Part shown: positions 27,590 through 36,438 of the stretch, in pieces
Position numbering within the stretch: position 1 is the first letter of the stretch
How the letters are laid out: every line of letters starts with the position of its first letter
Origin: Eubacteriales bacterium
GTDB taxonomy: Bacteria; Bacillota; Clostridia; Oscillospirales; Oscillospiraceae
Assembly (NCBI GenBank): GCA_030539285.1
Contig: JAUNSH010000013.1
Coordinates: 1-55,108 of the forward strand
Reading direction: 5' to 3'
Length of the DNA: 55,108 bases
Program-made: the position numbers and the translations under genes
Notes under the pieces: model-generated
What the model saw: the letters and a program-made list of their open reading frames with translations, nothing else
The model's database searches: none
What the model was told of the DNA's origin: nothing

Positions 27590-28477
27590 ATGAACACAAA
27601 AACAGCTATCATTACCATCGCCGGTCGTCCCAATGTGGGAAAATCTACCCTGACCAACTACCTGGTGGGAGAAAAGATCGCTATCGTTTCCAATAAACCT
27701 CAGACCACCCGGAACCGCATTTGCGGTATCGTCACAAAAGACAATCTGCAATTCATCTTTATGGACACCCCTGGCTACCACAGGGCCCGTACCAAGCTGG
27801 GTGACTATATGGTCAGCACCGTGCGGGAATCCATTTCCGACGTGGACGCAACCATTCTGGTGGTGGAGCCGATCCCATCTGTCGGCGCACAGGAGGAAGC
27901 ACTGATCGAACGGATCCGCGCGACCCATTGCCCCGCCATTCTTGCCATCAACAAGATCGACACCGTAGAGAAGGACAAGCTGCTGGAAGTCATTGCGGTT
28001 TATTCCGCCACAGGTGTCTTCGACTCCATCATTCCCATTTCCGCAAAGACCGGAGATGGGGTGGATGAGCTGCTGGCTGAGTGCGAAAAGTACGCCCAGG
28101 AAGGCCCCTTCCTGTTCCCGGACGATGTGACCACCGACCAGCCGGAACGGCAGGTCATGGCGGAGATCATCCGGGAAAAGCTCCTGTGGTGCCTGGATAA
28201 GGAGATCCCCCATGGGACCGCCGTGGAGATCAACACCTTCAGCGAGCGGGATAATGGAATCATCGATCTGGACGCTACCATCTACTGCGAAAAGGCCAGC
28301 CATAAGGGCATTATCATCGGCAAGCAGGGCGCTATGCTGAAAAAAATCTCGTCTCTTGCCCGGGCAGACTGCGAAAAATTCATGGGCACCAAGGTCTATC
28401 TGACGACCTGGGTCAAGGTCAAGGAAAACTGGCGGGACAGTGACTTCATGGTTCGGAATTTTGGCTACAGCGAATAA
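27590..28477 (+). CDS. era: GTPase Era
   Basis: Era binds 16S rRNA near its 3' end during 30S assembly. The 295-residue protein has G1 GRPNVGKST near residues 12-20, the switch region PQTTRNRICGI, G3 DTPGYH, G4 NKID, G5 ISAKTGDG and a C-terminal KH domain with GIIIGKQGAMLKKI. ATG 27590 follows CAGGAGAAGAAT. Neighbours phoH, ybeY, yqzL and recO are the usual Firmicutes order. Confidence 0.97.
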   Translation: MNTKTAIITIAGRPNVGKSTLTNYLVGEKIAIVSNKPQTTRNRICGIVTKDNLQFIFMDTPGYHRARTKLGDYMVSTVRESISDVDATILVVEPIPSVGAQEEALIERIRATHCPAILAINKIDTVEKDKLLEVIAVYSATGVFDSIIPISAKTGDGVDELLAECEKYAQEGPFLFPDDVTTDQPERQVMAEIIREKLLWCLDKEIPHGTAVEINTFSERDNGIIDLDATIYCEKASHKGIIIGKQGAMLKKISSLARADCEKFMGTKVYLTTWVKVKENWRDSDFMVRNFGYSE

Positions 28478-28532
28478 TTTCCAGTGGTAAAACCGCTTTC
28501 ATTGCAAATCCTATCCACAGGAGGGATGCGCG

Positions 28533-28676
28533 ATGGAAGCAAGGGATTATTGGCAGCTGTTTCTGGAGACCGGTGCGCCGGAAGCCTATCTGCTCTATGG
28601 CAGACAAGTAAAATCGGAGGCACAATATGTACTTGACTATTCAGGCGATCGTCCTGAGAGTTACGGACTACAATGA
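28533..28676 (+). CDS. yqzL: YqzL-like small protein
   Basis: A 47-residue protein beginning MEARDYWQLFLETGAPEAYL, with ACAGGAGGG seven bases upstream of ATG 28533. The pattern W-x2-F-x2-T-G followed by AYLLY matches my recollection of YqzL, a short protein encoded between era and recO in Bacillus, and the position here is the same. The last 50 bases overlap the start of recO in another frame. Function unknown. Confidence 0.78.
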   Translation: MEARDYWQLFLETGAPEAYLLYGRQVKSEAQYVLDYSGDRPESYGLQ

Positions 28677-29385
28677 TCGGGACGCCCTGCTGACGGTGCT
28701 GACCCGCCGTCACGGCAGGTTGACCATAAAGGCCCGGGGATTGCGGCGGAAAAACAGCCCGTTGACAGCCCCCTGTCAGCTGCTGGCCTATGGGGAGTTT
28801 ACGCTATTTGAGTACCGGGGGCAGTATACGATCAATGAAGCCCACTCTATTGAATTGTTCTCAGCCCTGCGCAGAGAGCTGACAAAGCTTTCATTGGCAA
28901 CCTACTTTGCACAGGTTTCTGAGGTGCTTTCGCAGGAGGATATTCCTAACCCGGAGCAGCAATCGCTGCTGCTGAACAGCCTGTACGCGCTTTCTAATCT
29001 GAATCTTCCGGAGGTGCAGATCAAAGCCGTTTTTGAGCTGCGGGCGGCCTGCCTGTCCGGCTACACACCGGATCTGTTCGGCTGCCACATCTGCGGCAGT
29101 CAGGATCCGACACGGTTTGATTTACGGGCGGGGCAGCTGGAATGTGAAAACTGCCGCAGCACGGAATCCAATGGTATTCGGCTGCCGGTTACGCCAGCCC
29201 TTCTGGAAGCGATGCGTTATATCTGCCTGTGCGACCCAAAGCGTCTGTTTTCTTTTACTTTGGGCGAGGAAACGCTGTCACAGCTGGCGGATTTGACGGA
29301 AGCGTATCTGGCAACACAGCTTGAACGTGGCTTTTCCACTCTGGATTTCTATAAATCCCTATACATAGGAGAAAAACATGTCTGA
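28627..29385 (+). CDS. recO: DNA repair protein RecO
   Basis: RecO anneals strands and loads RecA in the RecFOR pathway. The 252-residue protein has an N-terminal OB fold (AIVLRVTDYNDRDALLTVLT near 7-26), a helical body and a C4 zinc finger (CHIC near 152 and CENC near 173). ATG 28627 follows CGGAGGCACAAT and lies inside yqzL. It overlaps mutS2 by eight bases. Confidence 0.95.
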   Translation: MYLTIQAIVLRVTDYNDRDALLTVLTRRHGRLTIKARGLRRKNSPLTAPCQLLAYGEFTLFEYRGQYTINEAHSIELFSALRRELTKLSLATYFAQVSEVLSQEDIPNPEQQSLLLNSLYALSNLNLPEVQIKAVFELRAACLSGYTPDLFGCHICGSQDPTRFDLRAGQLECENCRSTESNGIRLPVTPALLEAMRYICLCDPKRLFSFTLGEETLSQLADLTEAYLATQLERGFSTLDFYKSLYIGEKHV

Positions 29386-31756
29386 ATTATACGAAAAATC
29401 TCTGCAAAAACTGGAGTTACCGCAGGTTCTGCAGCTTTTATCTGCCTGTGCGGGCAGCGTAGGCGGCAAGGAAGCCTGTCTGCAGCTTGTTCCCACGACA
29501 GACCTTGAGGAAGTGGAGCTGCTGCTCGCCCAGACAACAGCAGCCTCCGATCTGTGCGCACGGAAGGGCAATCCGGTTTTCGGAGATGTCACCGATGTCT
29601 CGGCCTCATTGGAGCGGGCGGAACGGGGCGGGACCTTGCAGCCAAAGGAACTCCTGCGCATCGCCGGCATTCTTCGCTGCGCCCGCACCACGCAAGGGTA
29701 TGTCTCCGAGGATGATGTAAAAACGGTGCTGGATTCCCTGTTCCACGCGCTGACACCCAATAAGTATCTGGAAGATAAAATCTTTGGCGCCATTCTGTCA
29801 GAGGAGGAGATCGCTGACACCGCCTCCACAGCGTTGGCGGATATCCGCCGTCATATGCGCATTCAGTCCGGAAAGATTCGGGACAGCCTGCAAAAGGTCA
29901 TTTCTTCCCCGGCTTATTCCAAATTTCTTCGGGAACCGATCATCACTATTCGTCAGGGGCGGTATGTGGTCCCGGTGAAAAGCGAATGTAAAAATGACGT
30001 ACCCGGTCTTGTGCATGATGTGTCTGCCTCTGGCTCCACCTATTTTGTGGAACCCATGTCCGCTGTGAACGCCAACAACGCCCTGCGGGAACTGAAACTG
30101 AAAGAGAAGAAGGAAATTGAGCGGATTTTGGCGGAGCTGTCTGCCGAGGCCGCTGGCTATCGGGAGGCCATCAATCTGGACTATCAAATGCTGGTACAGC
30201 TGGACGTGATCTTCGCCAAGGCCAAGCTTGCCTACCAGATGCGGGCTGGCGCGCCGATTATGAACGATCAGGGCAGGGTAGAGCTGTGCAAAGCCCGGCA
30301 CCCGCTGATCGACCCGAAAACCGTTGTACCCATCACCGTCCGGCTGGGTTCGGATTTCGACACTATGATCATTACCGGTCCCAACACCGGCGGTAAAACG
30401 GTGACCCTGAAAACCATCGGCCTGCTGACCCTGATGGCAGAGTGCGGCCTGCACATCCCGGCAGGGGACGGAAGTGTTCTGTCTACCTTTGACGCGATCC
30501 TTGCGGATATCGGCGATGAGCAGTCCATTGCCCAAAGCCTGTCCACCTTCTCCAGCCACATGCGCACCATCGTGGATGTGGCGGCCCAGTGCGATGACCG
30601 GACGCTGGTTCTGTTCGATGAACTGGGTGCCGGTACTGACCCGGCGGAGGGTGCGGCCCTGGCAACTGCCATTATAGAGTTCTGCCGGAAAATGGGCAGC
30701 CATGTGGTGGCCACGACCCATTACGCAGAGTTAAAACTGTATGCCATGCGTACAAAGGGGGTCATCAACGCTTCCTGCGAGTTTGACGTGGAGACCTTGC
30801 GTCCAACCTATAGGCTGCTCATCGGCATTCCCGGAAAATCCAATGCCTTTGCCATTTCCCGCAAGCTGGGGCTGGCGGAGGAAATCCTGAAGGAAGCGGA
30901 TGACCTGGTCGATAAAAGCGACAAGGATTTTGAGGATGTTCTGGCCCAGCTGGAGCAGCAGCGACAGCAGATGGAATCTGCCCGTCAGGAGGCGGAGCGG
31001 CTGCGTCAGGAAACCGCAAAAATCAAGCAGCAGAGTGAAGAATACCATGTGCAGCTCCGCCGGGAGAAAGAAAAGGCTATGGAGTCCGCCCGCCGGGAGG
31101 CTCAGCATATCATTGAGGAAGCCCGCGCCGCCGCAAATATCGCCAGCGAGGAACTGAAAGCAATGAAGAAGCAGCTTCAGGACAGCGCGGATACCACCGG
31201 ACTGAACCAGCGGCAAGCTGACCTGCGCCGAAATCTAAATGAGGTGGAGGAAAAGCTCCACGCCGCACAGCCTCAGCGGGAGCGGCCAAAGCCCAGCCGT
31301 GGGATTCTGGTCGGCGATACTGTCGAGCTTCTTAAGCTTGGAACAAAGGCCAGTGTCATTGCCATCAATAAGGACGGCACGCTTCAACTCCAAGCGGGCA
31401 TTCTGAAAATGACGGCGGCACAGGACGAGGTATATTTGCTGGAAAATGAGAATCCCTACAAGGAAAAGGGCCCACGACCCAAGCATTCCGGCCGGGAAAT
31501 GAAGCTCAGTGCCATGCCCACAGAGGTGGATCTGCGGGGTATGGACGCTATTGAAGCGGTATGCGTGTTGGAACGGTATCTGGATGAAGCCATGCGCGCC
31601 AATTTGACACAGGTTCGTATCATCCACGGCAAAGGCACCGGCACACTTCGGGCAGCCGTTCAACAGGCACTTAAGAAAAATAAGTTTGTCAAACAGTTCC
31701 GACTTGGTCAGTACGGCGAGGGTGAAGACGGCGTTACCATTGCGGAATTCCGGTGA
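29378..31756 (+). CDS. mutS2: MutS2 endonuclease
   Basis: MutS2 is a MutS-related ATPase with a C-terminal nuclease domain. It suppresses homologous recombination and, in Firmicutes, also acts on collided ribosomes. The 792-residue protein has the MutS core helices, Walker A TGPNTGGKTVTLK near 332-344, Walker B TLVLFDELGAGTDP, a long coiled coil (about 515-620, LEQQRQQMESARQEAERLRQ), a KOW-like segment, and a Smr domain from about 715 (VDLRGMDAIEAVCVL and IIHGKGTGTLRAAV). All motifs are intact. ATG 29378 follows AGGAGAAAAAC. Confidence 0.96.
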   Translation: MSELYEKSLQKLELPQVLQLLSACAGSVGGKEACLQLVPTTDLEEVELLLAQTTAASDLCARKGNPVFGDVTDVSASLERAERGGTLQPKELLRIAGILRCARTTQGYVSEDDVKTVLDSLFHALTPNKYLEDKIFGAILSEEEIADTASTALADIRRHMRIQSGKIRDSLQKVISSPAYSKFLREPIITIRQGRYVVPVKSECKNDVPGLVHDVSASGSTYFVEPMSAVNANNALRELKLKEKKEIERILAELSAEAAGYREAINLDYQMLVQLDVIFAKAKLAYQMRAGAPIMNDQGRVELCKARHPLIDPKTVVPITVRLGSDFDTMIITGPNTGGKTVTLKTIGLLTLMAECGLHIPAGDGSVLSTFDAILADIGDEQSIAQSLSTFSSHMRTIVDVAAQCDDRTLVLFDELGAGTDPAEGAALATAIIEFCRKMGSHVVATTHYAELKLYAMRTKGVINASCEFDVETLRPTYRLLIGIPGKSNAFAISRKLGLAEEILKEADDLVDKSDKDFEDVLAQLEQQRQQMESARQEAERLRQETAKIKQQSEEYHVQLRREKEKAMESARREAQHIIEEARAAANIASEELKAMKKQLQDSADTTGLNQRQADLRRNLNEVEEKLHAAQPQRERPKPSRGILVGDTVELLKLGTKASVIAINKDGTLQLQAGILKMTAAQDEVYLLENENPYKEKGPRPKHSGREMKLSAMPTEVDLRGMDAIEAVCVLERYLDEAMRANLTQVRIIHGKGTGTLRAAVQQALKKNKFVKQFRLGQYGEGEDGVTIAEFR

Positions 31757-31844
31757 AAAATTCGGATGGAAGAATCTGGAAACGTTTTCAACAAGAAATA
31801 ACATTCTTTTTGCCCGCTTCTTGTGAAAACAGGACGAAAATTTA

Positions 31845-31872
31845 TTGACTTTTTCGGTAAAAATGCTATGAT
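31845..31872 (+). promoter_or_regulatory. sigma-A promoter of the HPr-like gene
   Basis: TTGACT (31845-31850), 16 bases and TATGAT (31867-31872). No clear terminator separates it from mutS2. Confidence 0.65.
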
Positions 31873-31922
31873 ATAGGAAGACCCGTTGTATCCGCAAGGA
31901 TGCGATGAAAAGGAGTGGAATT

Positions 31923-32183
31923 ATGTTTAATAAAGAAGTCGTTGTCCGCTGCGAATCCGGCCTGCACAACAGACAGGCAACCTACTTTGTGCAGAAAGCA
32001 AACGAATTTGAAAGCAGCATCTGGCTGGAGTCCGGAAGCCGTAAAATGAATGCCAAGAGCCTACTGGGTGTTATGTCTCTGGGAATCGTCACCGGCTCTA
32101 CCGTTACACTGAGCGCAGTTGGCCCGGATGAGGAAGCTGCGGTGGCTGCGCTGGAAGCGCTGCTCCAGCGGGACGTTTATTAA
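31923..32183 (+). CDS. HPr-like phosphocarrier protein
   Basis: An 86-residue HPr-fold protein. Its active loop reads SGLHNRQATYFVQKA instead of the usual GLHARPA; the phospho-accepting His is kept while the neighbouring Ala and Pro are replaced by Asn and Gln. The regulatory serine region is present as MNAKSLLGVMSLGI, so HPr kinase/CcpA-type control is possible. ATG 31923 follows AAAGGAGTGGAATT; the in-frame ATG at 31905 has no ribosome site. It stands alone with its own promoter and terminator. It could be the PTS carrier or a regulatory HPr paralogue. Confidence 0.85.
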   Translation: MFNKEVVVRCESGLHNRQATYFVQKANEFESSIWLESGSRKMNAKSLLGVMSLGIVTGSTVTLSAVGPDEEAAVAALEALLQRDVY

Positions 32184-32197
32184 CATCACTTTACTTA

Positions 32198-32237
32198 ACC
32201 GCCCCAGTGCCCCAAAAAGCATTGGGGCGGTCTTCAT
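32198..32237 (+). terminator. terminator after the HPr-like gene
   Basis: Stem ACCGCCCCAGTGC / GCATTGGGGCGGT with an 8-base loop, followed by CTTCATTT. Confidence 0.8.
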
Positions 32238-32260
32238 TTCCGATTTAAGGGAGAATCTGC

Positions 32261-34078
32261 GTGACATTTGATGAGCTAAAGGAAAAAGCGCTGAGCCTGC
32301 CCTATGCGCCAGGCGTCTATATCATGCGGGATCAGACAGACAAAGTGATTTACGTTGGCAAAGCGAAAAAGCTGAAGAACCGAGTCAGCCAGTATTTTCA
32401 GGACACCGCGTCCCATACGCCGAAAACCCGCATTATGGTGAGTAAAATCCATCATTTTGATGTGATCGTTGCGGCGTCTGAGTTTGAAGCGCTGGTACTG
32501 GAATGCTCCCTGATCAAGCGGTATCTGCCAAAATACAATATCCTTTTGAAGGATGACAAGGGCTATCCCTATCTGCGTCTGGATATGCGGGAGGTCTACC
32601 CCAGAATCACTCTTGTGAGCAAGCTCAGTGACGATGGTGCGGAGTATTTTGGCCCCTTCGGCGGCAGAAGCGTGACCCATGATGTGATGGAAGCCCTTCG
32701 TTTGACATTGAAACTCCCCGGCTGTCATTTGCAGTTTCCGCGGGATGTGGGGAAGGGGAGACCATGTCTGAATTACCACATGAATCAGTGTGCCGGCTGG
32801 TGTCAGGAGGGAAAAAGCTGTACAGAATACAGGCAGACCATGCTGCAGACCCGGGAGCTGCTGCGGGGCAACTACAAGACGGTGGCTGAGGATATCCGGG
32901 GACAGATGCTTGCTGCCGCGGAGAATCTGGAATTTGAGTTGGCTGCCAGCCTTCGGGACCGACTACAGGCCGTGGAAAATCTGGGACAAAAACAGCTTGT
33001 GACAGCCGGTACACTGGCGGACACGGATGTGATCGGCTATGGCGAGACCGAGGCAAAGGCCTGCTTTGCGGTACTGCATTTTTCCGGTGGGAACCTGCTG
33101 GACAAGGAATACGAGGTTTTTCCCAGACCGGATGAGAAGACAGAGGCCGTATCCAGTTTGATGAAGCAGTTCTATTTGAGCCGGGGCTTGGTTCCCAAAC
33201 GTGTTCTCCTGCCATTCCCATTGGAAGATGCGGACCTGTTTTCTCAGCTTCTGGAGCAGCAGCTGGGGCGCCTGCCAAAGCTGTCGGTGCCTCAGAGAGG
33301 AGACAATGTGCGTTTGGTGGAGCTGGCCTGCAAAAATGCCCAGGAGGAAGCGGAGCGGGTGACAGGGAAGGACGAGCGTGTCAGCGCGACGCTGGTGCTT
33401 CTGGGTAAGATGCTGAGAATGGATCCGCCCATGCGGATCGAGTCCTTTGATATCTCCAACATCTCAGGAACCGACATCGTTGCCAGCATGGTGGTGTTTC
33501 AATCAGGAAGACCCTACAAAAGCGGCTATAAGCGGTTTAAACTGGAGGGCCTTGAAAATCAGGATGATTATGCTTCCATGCACCAGGTCGTGAAACGGCG
33601 TTTTGCGCATTATAAGACAGGGGACAAGGGCTTCGACGCAGCGCCCGACTTGCTGCTGATCGATGGCGGAGTCAATCATGCCAAGACCGCTGTCCGGGCA
33701 CTGGGGGAATTGGAACTGGCATTTCCCGTGTTTGGCATGGTGAAGGACGATAGGCACCGTACAAGAGCGCTGGTGACACCGGAGGGGCAGGAGATTCGGA
33801 TCGACAACAATCAGGCGGTTTTCTCCCTGATCGGAAATATTCAGGAAGAAACCCATCGGTTTGCGATCACATACCACAGGGGGCTGCGCAGTAAACGGCT
33901 GCGGTATTCCGAACTGGATGAAATACCGGGAATCGGCCCGAAACGGAAGCAGGAATTACTGAGACAGTTTAAATCCATCCAGGCTATCCGGCAGGCAACT
34001 CTGCCGGAGCTGGAGCGGCTGCTTCCGAAGGACGCGGCAGCGGCTGTTTACGCACATTTTCATAATACGGAAAGTTAG
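32261..34078 (+). CDS. uvrC: excinuclease ABC subunit C
   Basis: UvrC makes both incisions in nucleotide excision repair. The 605-residue protein has a GIY-YIG nuclease domain (PGVYIMRDQTDKVIYVGKAK near 17-36), a Cys-rich segment (CLNYHMNQCAGWC), a UVR motif (about 205-235), an RNase H-like 5' nuclease domain with RIESFDISNISGTDIVASMV and LLIDGGVNHAKTA, and tandem helix-hairpin-helix motifs (IPGIGPKRKQELL). GTG 32261 follows AAGGGAGAATCTGC. It is followed by rsmD after eight bases. Confidence 0.96.
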   Translation: MTFDELKEKALSLPYAPGVYIMRDQTDKVIYVGKAKKLKNRVSQYFQDTASHTPKTRIMVSKIHHFDVIVAASEFEALVLECSLIKRYLPKYNILLKDDKGYPYLRLDMREVYPRITLVSKLSDDGAEYFGPFGGRSVTHDVMEALRLTLKLPGCHLQFPRDVGKGRPCLNYHMNQCAGWCQEGKSCTEYRQTMLQTRELLRGNYKTVAEDIRGQMLAAAENLEFELAASLRDRLQAVENLGQKQLVTAGTLADTDVIGYGETEAKACFAVLHFSGGNLLDKEYEVFPRPDEKTEAVSSLMKQFYLSRGLVPKRVLLPFPLEDADLFSQLLEQQLGRLPKLSVPQRGDNVRLVELACKNAQEEAERVTGKDERVSATLVLLGKMLRMDPPMRIESFDISNISGTDIVASMVVFQSGRPYKSGYKRFKLEGLENQDDYASMHQVVKRRFAHYKTGDKGFDAAPDLLLIDGGVNHAKTAVRALGELELAFPVFGMVKDDRHRTRALVTPEGQEIRIDNNQAVFSLIGNIQEETHRFAITYHRGLRSKRLRYSELDEIPGIGPKRKQELLRQFKSIQAIRQATLPELERLLPKDAAAAVYAHFHNTES

Positions 34079-34086
34079 GTGACAGA

Positions 34087-34629
34087 ATGCGTGTAATAAC
34101 AGGCAAAGCCAGAGGTGTGCAGCTGAAAACTCCGGAGGGGATGCTGACGCGTCCCACGGCAGACCGTGTAAAAGAGGCGTTATTTAGTATTATCAACTTT
34201 GATATCCCCGGAGCCGATGTTCTGGACCTGTTTGGCGGTACCGGCCAGCTTGGCATCGAAGCGCTGAGCAGAGGTGCGAAACGGGGTGTATTTGTGGATG
34301 CAAGGGAAGAAGCGTGCCAGCTGATCCGCGAAAATCTGAGACGAACAAAGCTTTCCCAGGAGGGAACAGTCGTCCGCGGTGACTATATGGATTACCTGAA
34401 CCGGTGCAAAGAGAAATTTTCCATCATTTTTCTTGACCCACCCTACGCCGAGGAATATCTCGAAAATGCGATAAAACGAATCACGGAAATTGACATTTTG
34501 CAAACCGATGGTATAATAGTCGCAGAGAGGCCTGTAGGAAAAGAATTGCCCTGGGAATTCGACGGTTTCCTGCGCTCAAAAGATTATAAGTATGGGAAGA
34601 CGCTGCTCACGATCTATCGTAAGCTGTGA
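34087..34629 (+). CDS. rsmD: 16S rRNA (guanine966-N2)-methyltransferase RsmD
   Basis: A class I SAM-dependent methyltransferase of 180 residues. The N-terminal RVITGKARGVQLKTP (2-16) and TRPTADRVKEALFSII are RsmD hallmarks; VLDLFGGTGQLGIEALSRGA is the SAM-binding motif I and FLDPPYAEEYLE is the catalytic NPPY-like motif IV. It overlaps the upstream extension of coaD and is followed closely by coaD, a widespread rsmD-coaD pair. Confidence 0.95.
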   Translation: MRVITGKARGVQLKTPEGMLTRPTADRVKEALFSIINFDIPGADVLDLFGGTGQLGIEALSRGAKRGVFVDAREEACQLIRENLRRTKLSQEGTVVRGDYMDYLNRCKEKFSIIFLDPPYAEEYLENAIKRITEIDILQTDGIIVAERPVGKELPWEFDGFLRSKDYKYGKTLLTIYRKL

Positions 34630-34646
34630 GCGGCGCTTGGTTATAT

Positions 34647-35141
34647 ATGAAAACAGCAATTTATCCGGGCAGCTTTGACCCGATTACCAGCGGACATTTG
34701 AATATCATACGCAGAGCCGCCAGTATTTTTGACAAGCTGATTGTCTGCGTGATGGTCAACGCGGGTAAAAATCCTATGTTTACCCAGGACGAACGGGTGA
34801 AATTGATACGCCGCGTGACCGGTGATCTGCCGAATGTGGAGGTGGACAGCTCCAATGAGCTGCTTGCGGAATACGCAAGGCGCAGGGGAAGCTGTGTGAT
34901 CGTAAAGGGACTGCGCGCTGTCTCTGATTTCGAGACGGAGTTTCAGATGGCACTGATCAATCACAAAATCAACCCGGAGCTGGATACCATGTTCCTGACG
35001 GCGGACAGCCAATATATGTACCTTAGTTCCAGCATGGTGAAAGAGTTGGGTACCTACGGAGTGGACCTGTCGGATTTGCTGCCCTGTGAAATTATTCCGG
35101 ACTTTCAGGAAAGAATAGAGAGCAGGAAAAAACAATTTTAG
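34647..35141 (+). CDS. coaD: phosphopantetheine adenylyltransferase
   Basis: CoaD makes dephospho-CoA from ATP and 4'-phosphopantetheine. The 164-residue nucleotidyltransferase shows YPGSFDPITSGHLNII near residues 6-21 (the T/HxGH motif) and the C-terminal YMYLSSSMVKEL. ATG 34647 is taken as start because it gives the family N-terminus MKTAIYPGSFDP; GTG 34626 would add seven residues. With coaBC and coaX in this window most of the CoA pathway is represented. Confidence 0.95.
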   Translation: MKTAIYPGSFDPITSGHLNIIRRAASIFDKLIVCVMVNAGKNPMFTQDERVKLIRRVTGDLPNVEVDSSNELLAEYARRRGSCVIVKGLRAVSDFETEFQMALINHKINPELDTMFLTADSQYMYLSSSMVKELGTYGVDLSDLLPCEIIPDFQERIESRKKQF

Positions 35142-35153
35142 GAGGAAATCATT

Positions 35154-35657
35154 ATGGCTGATCGCAACACGGAAGATATCATTGGTGCCCTGTATGATAT
35201 GGTGCAGGATGCCCGCTCCATGCCTCTGGCTGCGGATAAGTGCATTTTGGAACGGGATCGTGTTTTGGACATGCTGGACGAAATTCTTGCTCAACTCCCA
35301 GGAGAGATCAAGCAGTCCCGTGCCATTGTGGAATCCCGCACGGAAATTGTCGGACAGGCACGTCGGGAAGCTGAAAACATTGTGAAAGAGGCACAGGAAA
35401 AAGCCAAGCAGATGGTCACCAAGGAAGCGGTTTACATTGAGGCAAAAAGGCGCAGCGAAGAACTGGTTTCCCAGACGCAAAACCGAATCAACCAACTGCG
35501 AAAAGCCGCAAACGAGTATATGGACGAATCTTTGCGGCAAACGGAGGAGGTTGTCTCCAAGGCCCTGAATGAAGTTCGGGATACCAGAATGAAGTTCCGT
35601 GCGGTTACGGAAGCGCAAGAACAGCGCAAGACAATGAATGTCGACGTTGAAGTATAA
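35154..35657 (+). CDS. coiled-coil protein of unknown function, ATPase-subunit-like
   Basis: The 167-residue hydrophilic protein is nearly all helix with long Ala/Glu/Arg heptads (VESRTEIVGQARREAENIVK and on to about residue 150). It resembles the stalk subunits of rotary ATPases or DivIVA-like proteins by composition only. ATG 35154 follows TAGGAGGAAATCATT, 12 bases after coaD, so it is the last gene of the uvrC-rsmD-coaD transcript and ends at a strong terminator. I recognise no catalytic motif; cell-division or envelope roles are guesses. Confidence 0.75.
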   Translation: MADRNTEDIIGALYDMVQDARSMPLAADKCILERDRVLDMLDEILAQLPGEIKQSRAIVESRTEIVGQARREAENIVKEAQEKAKQMVTKEAVYIEAKRRSEELVSQTQNRINQLRKAANEYMDESLRQTEEVVSKALNEVRDTRMKFRAVTEAQEQRKTMNVDVEV

Positions 35658-35671
35658 ATTAAACATCACAG

Positions 35672-35710
35672 ATGCCGGGACAGGTCAGCAGCCTGTCCCG
35701 GCATTTTTAT
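35672..35710 (+). terminator. terminator of the uvrC-coaD transcript
   Basis: Perfect 13-bp stem ATGCCGGGACAGG / CCTGTCCCGGCAT with 7-base loop, then TTTTATT. Confidence 0.92.
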
Positions 35711-35749
35711 TGAAACGGCGAATAGAATGAAGGGAAAGGAGATGGGCGA

Positions 35750-36190
35750 ATGACACGCAACCATAAAGTCACAGGTCGGGCGCTTTCTATGCCGGCTGGG
35801 TTCGCGATAGGCACAGGGATCAGCCTAGGTACCATGCTACTCTTGTCTGCACTTTTGGCGAAGCTCATCAGTACAGAAAGACTGGAATGGGATAAAATCG
35901 GGTACGGGATCATGGTGATTTTGCTCGTTACATCTGCGCTGGGAGCGAAATTCACATGCATGATGGTGAAGAGGAGAAAGCTAATGAGCTGTATGGTCGC
36001 GGGGCTGCTCTATTGGCTGTGTTTACTGATGATTACGGCTCTGTTTTTTGGCGGACAATATAATGGAGTCGGCATAACGGGAGCAGTCATCCTGTGTGGA
36101 AGCGCGGTGATTTGCTTGCAGGAGCTGAAAGGGGAGAGGGGCAGAAATGCAGGCCAACACAGGGGGAAATTAAAAAAACGACGGCTATAA
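35750..36190 (+). CDS. four-helix membrane protein, TIGR04086/YrzE-like
   Basis: The 146-residue protein has four membrane helices (about 15-40, 50-68, 78-98 and 105-125) and a basic C-terminus. The spacing and the conserved small residues recall the TIGR04086/YrzE family, common in spore-forming Clostridia and of unknown function. ATG 35750 follows AAGGAGATGGGCGA. It is transcribed between a strong terminator and a large inverted repeat, so it seems to be a single-gene unit. Confidence 0.65.
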   Translation: MTRNHKVTGRALSMPAGFAIGTGISLGTMLLLSALLAKLISTERLEWDKIGYGIMVILLVTSALGAKFTCMMVKRRKLMSCMVAGLLYWLCLLMITALFFGGQYNGVGITGAVILCGSAVICLQELKGERGRNAGQHRGKLKKRRL

Positions 36191-36219
36191 TCAGAACGGG
36201 TAAATAATAATTACCTTTC

Positions 36220-36257
36220 GATATTGGATTTGCAGCTTCACTTGCAAATCCAATATC
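36220..36257. repeat. perfect 15-bp inverted repeat with 8-base loop
   Basis: Arms GATATTGGATTTGCA (36220-36234) and TGCAAATCCAATATC (36243-36257) are exact reverse complements around GCTTCACT. There is no T tract on either side, so it is a poor intrinsic terminator. It lies 30 bases after the upstream membrane-protein gene. Confidence 0.8.
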
Positions 36258-36340
36258 TAGTAGGAAATTCAGCGTGTTGCCGCAAGATATAGAATGAATA
36301 ATGTAAAATGGTAAAGAAAATGCTATACAATCGGTGCAAG

Positions 36341-36364
36341 GTTTACATAACAACGTTTACATAA
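36341..36364. repeat. tandem pair GTTTACATAA
   Basis: Two exact copies of GTTTACATAA at 36341-36350 and 36355-36364 (14-base period). As I recall it, the reverse complement TTATGTAAAC equals the XerD arm of Firmicutes dif sites, but no matching XerC arm is present. The surrounding 36191-36540 gap contains no other gene that I can support. Confidence 0.6.
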
Positions 36365-36409
36365 TTATCCGTCATTATTTACAAAAAAAGCAATTTTGGC
36401 TAAAAAAGC

Positions 36410-36438
36410 TTGAATTTTTGTAAAAAATGGAGTATAGT
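36410..36438 (+). promoter_or_regulatory. sigma-A promoter of the SpoIIM-like gene and xerD
   Basis: TTGAAT (36410-36415), 17 bases and TATAGT (36433-36438), giving a leader of about 100 bases. Confidence 0.6.

Noticed and set aside
36341-36375. A full dif site
   Set aside because: Only the XerD-like arm is present; no XerC arm follows the 6-base centre on either copy.
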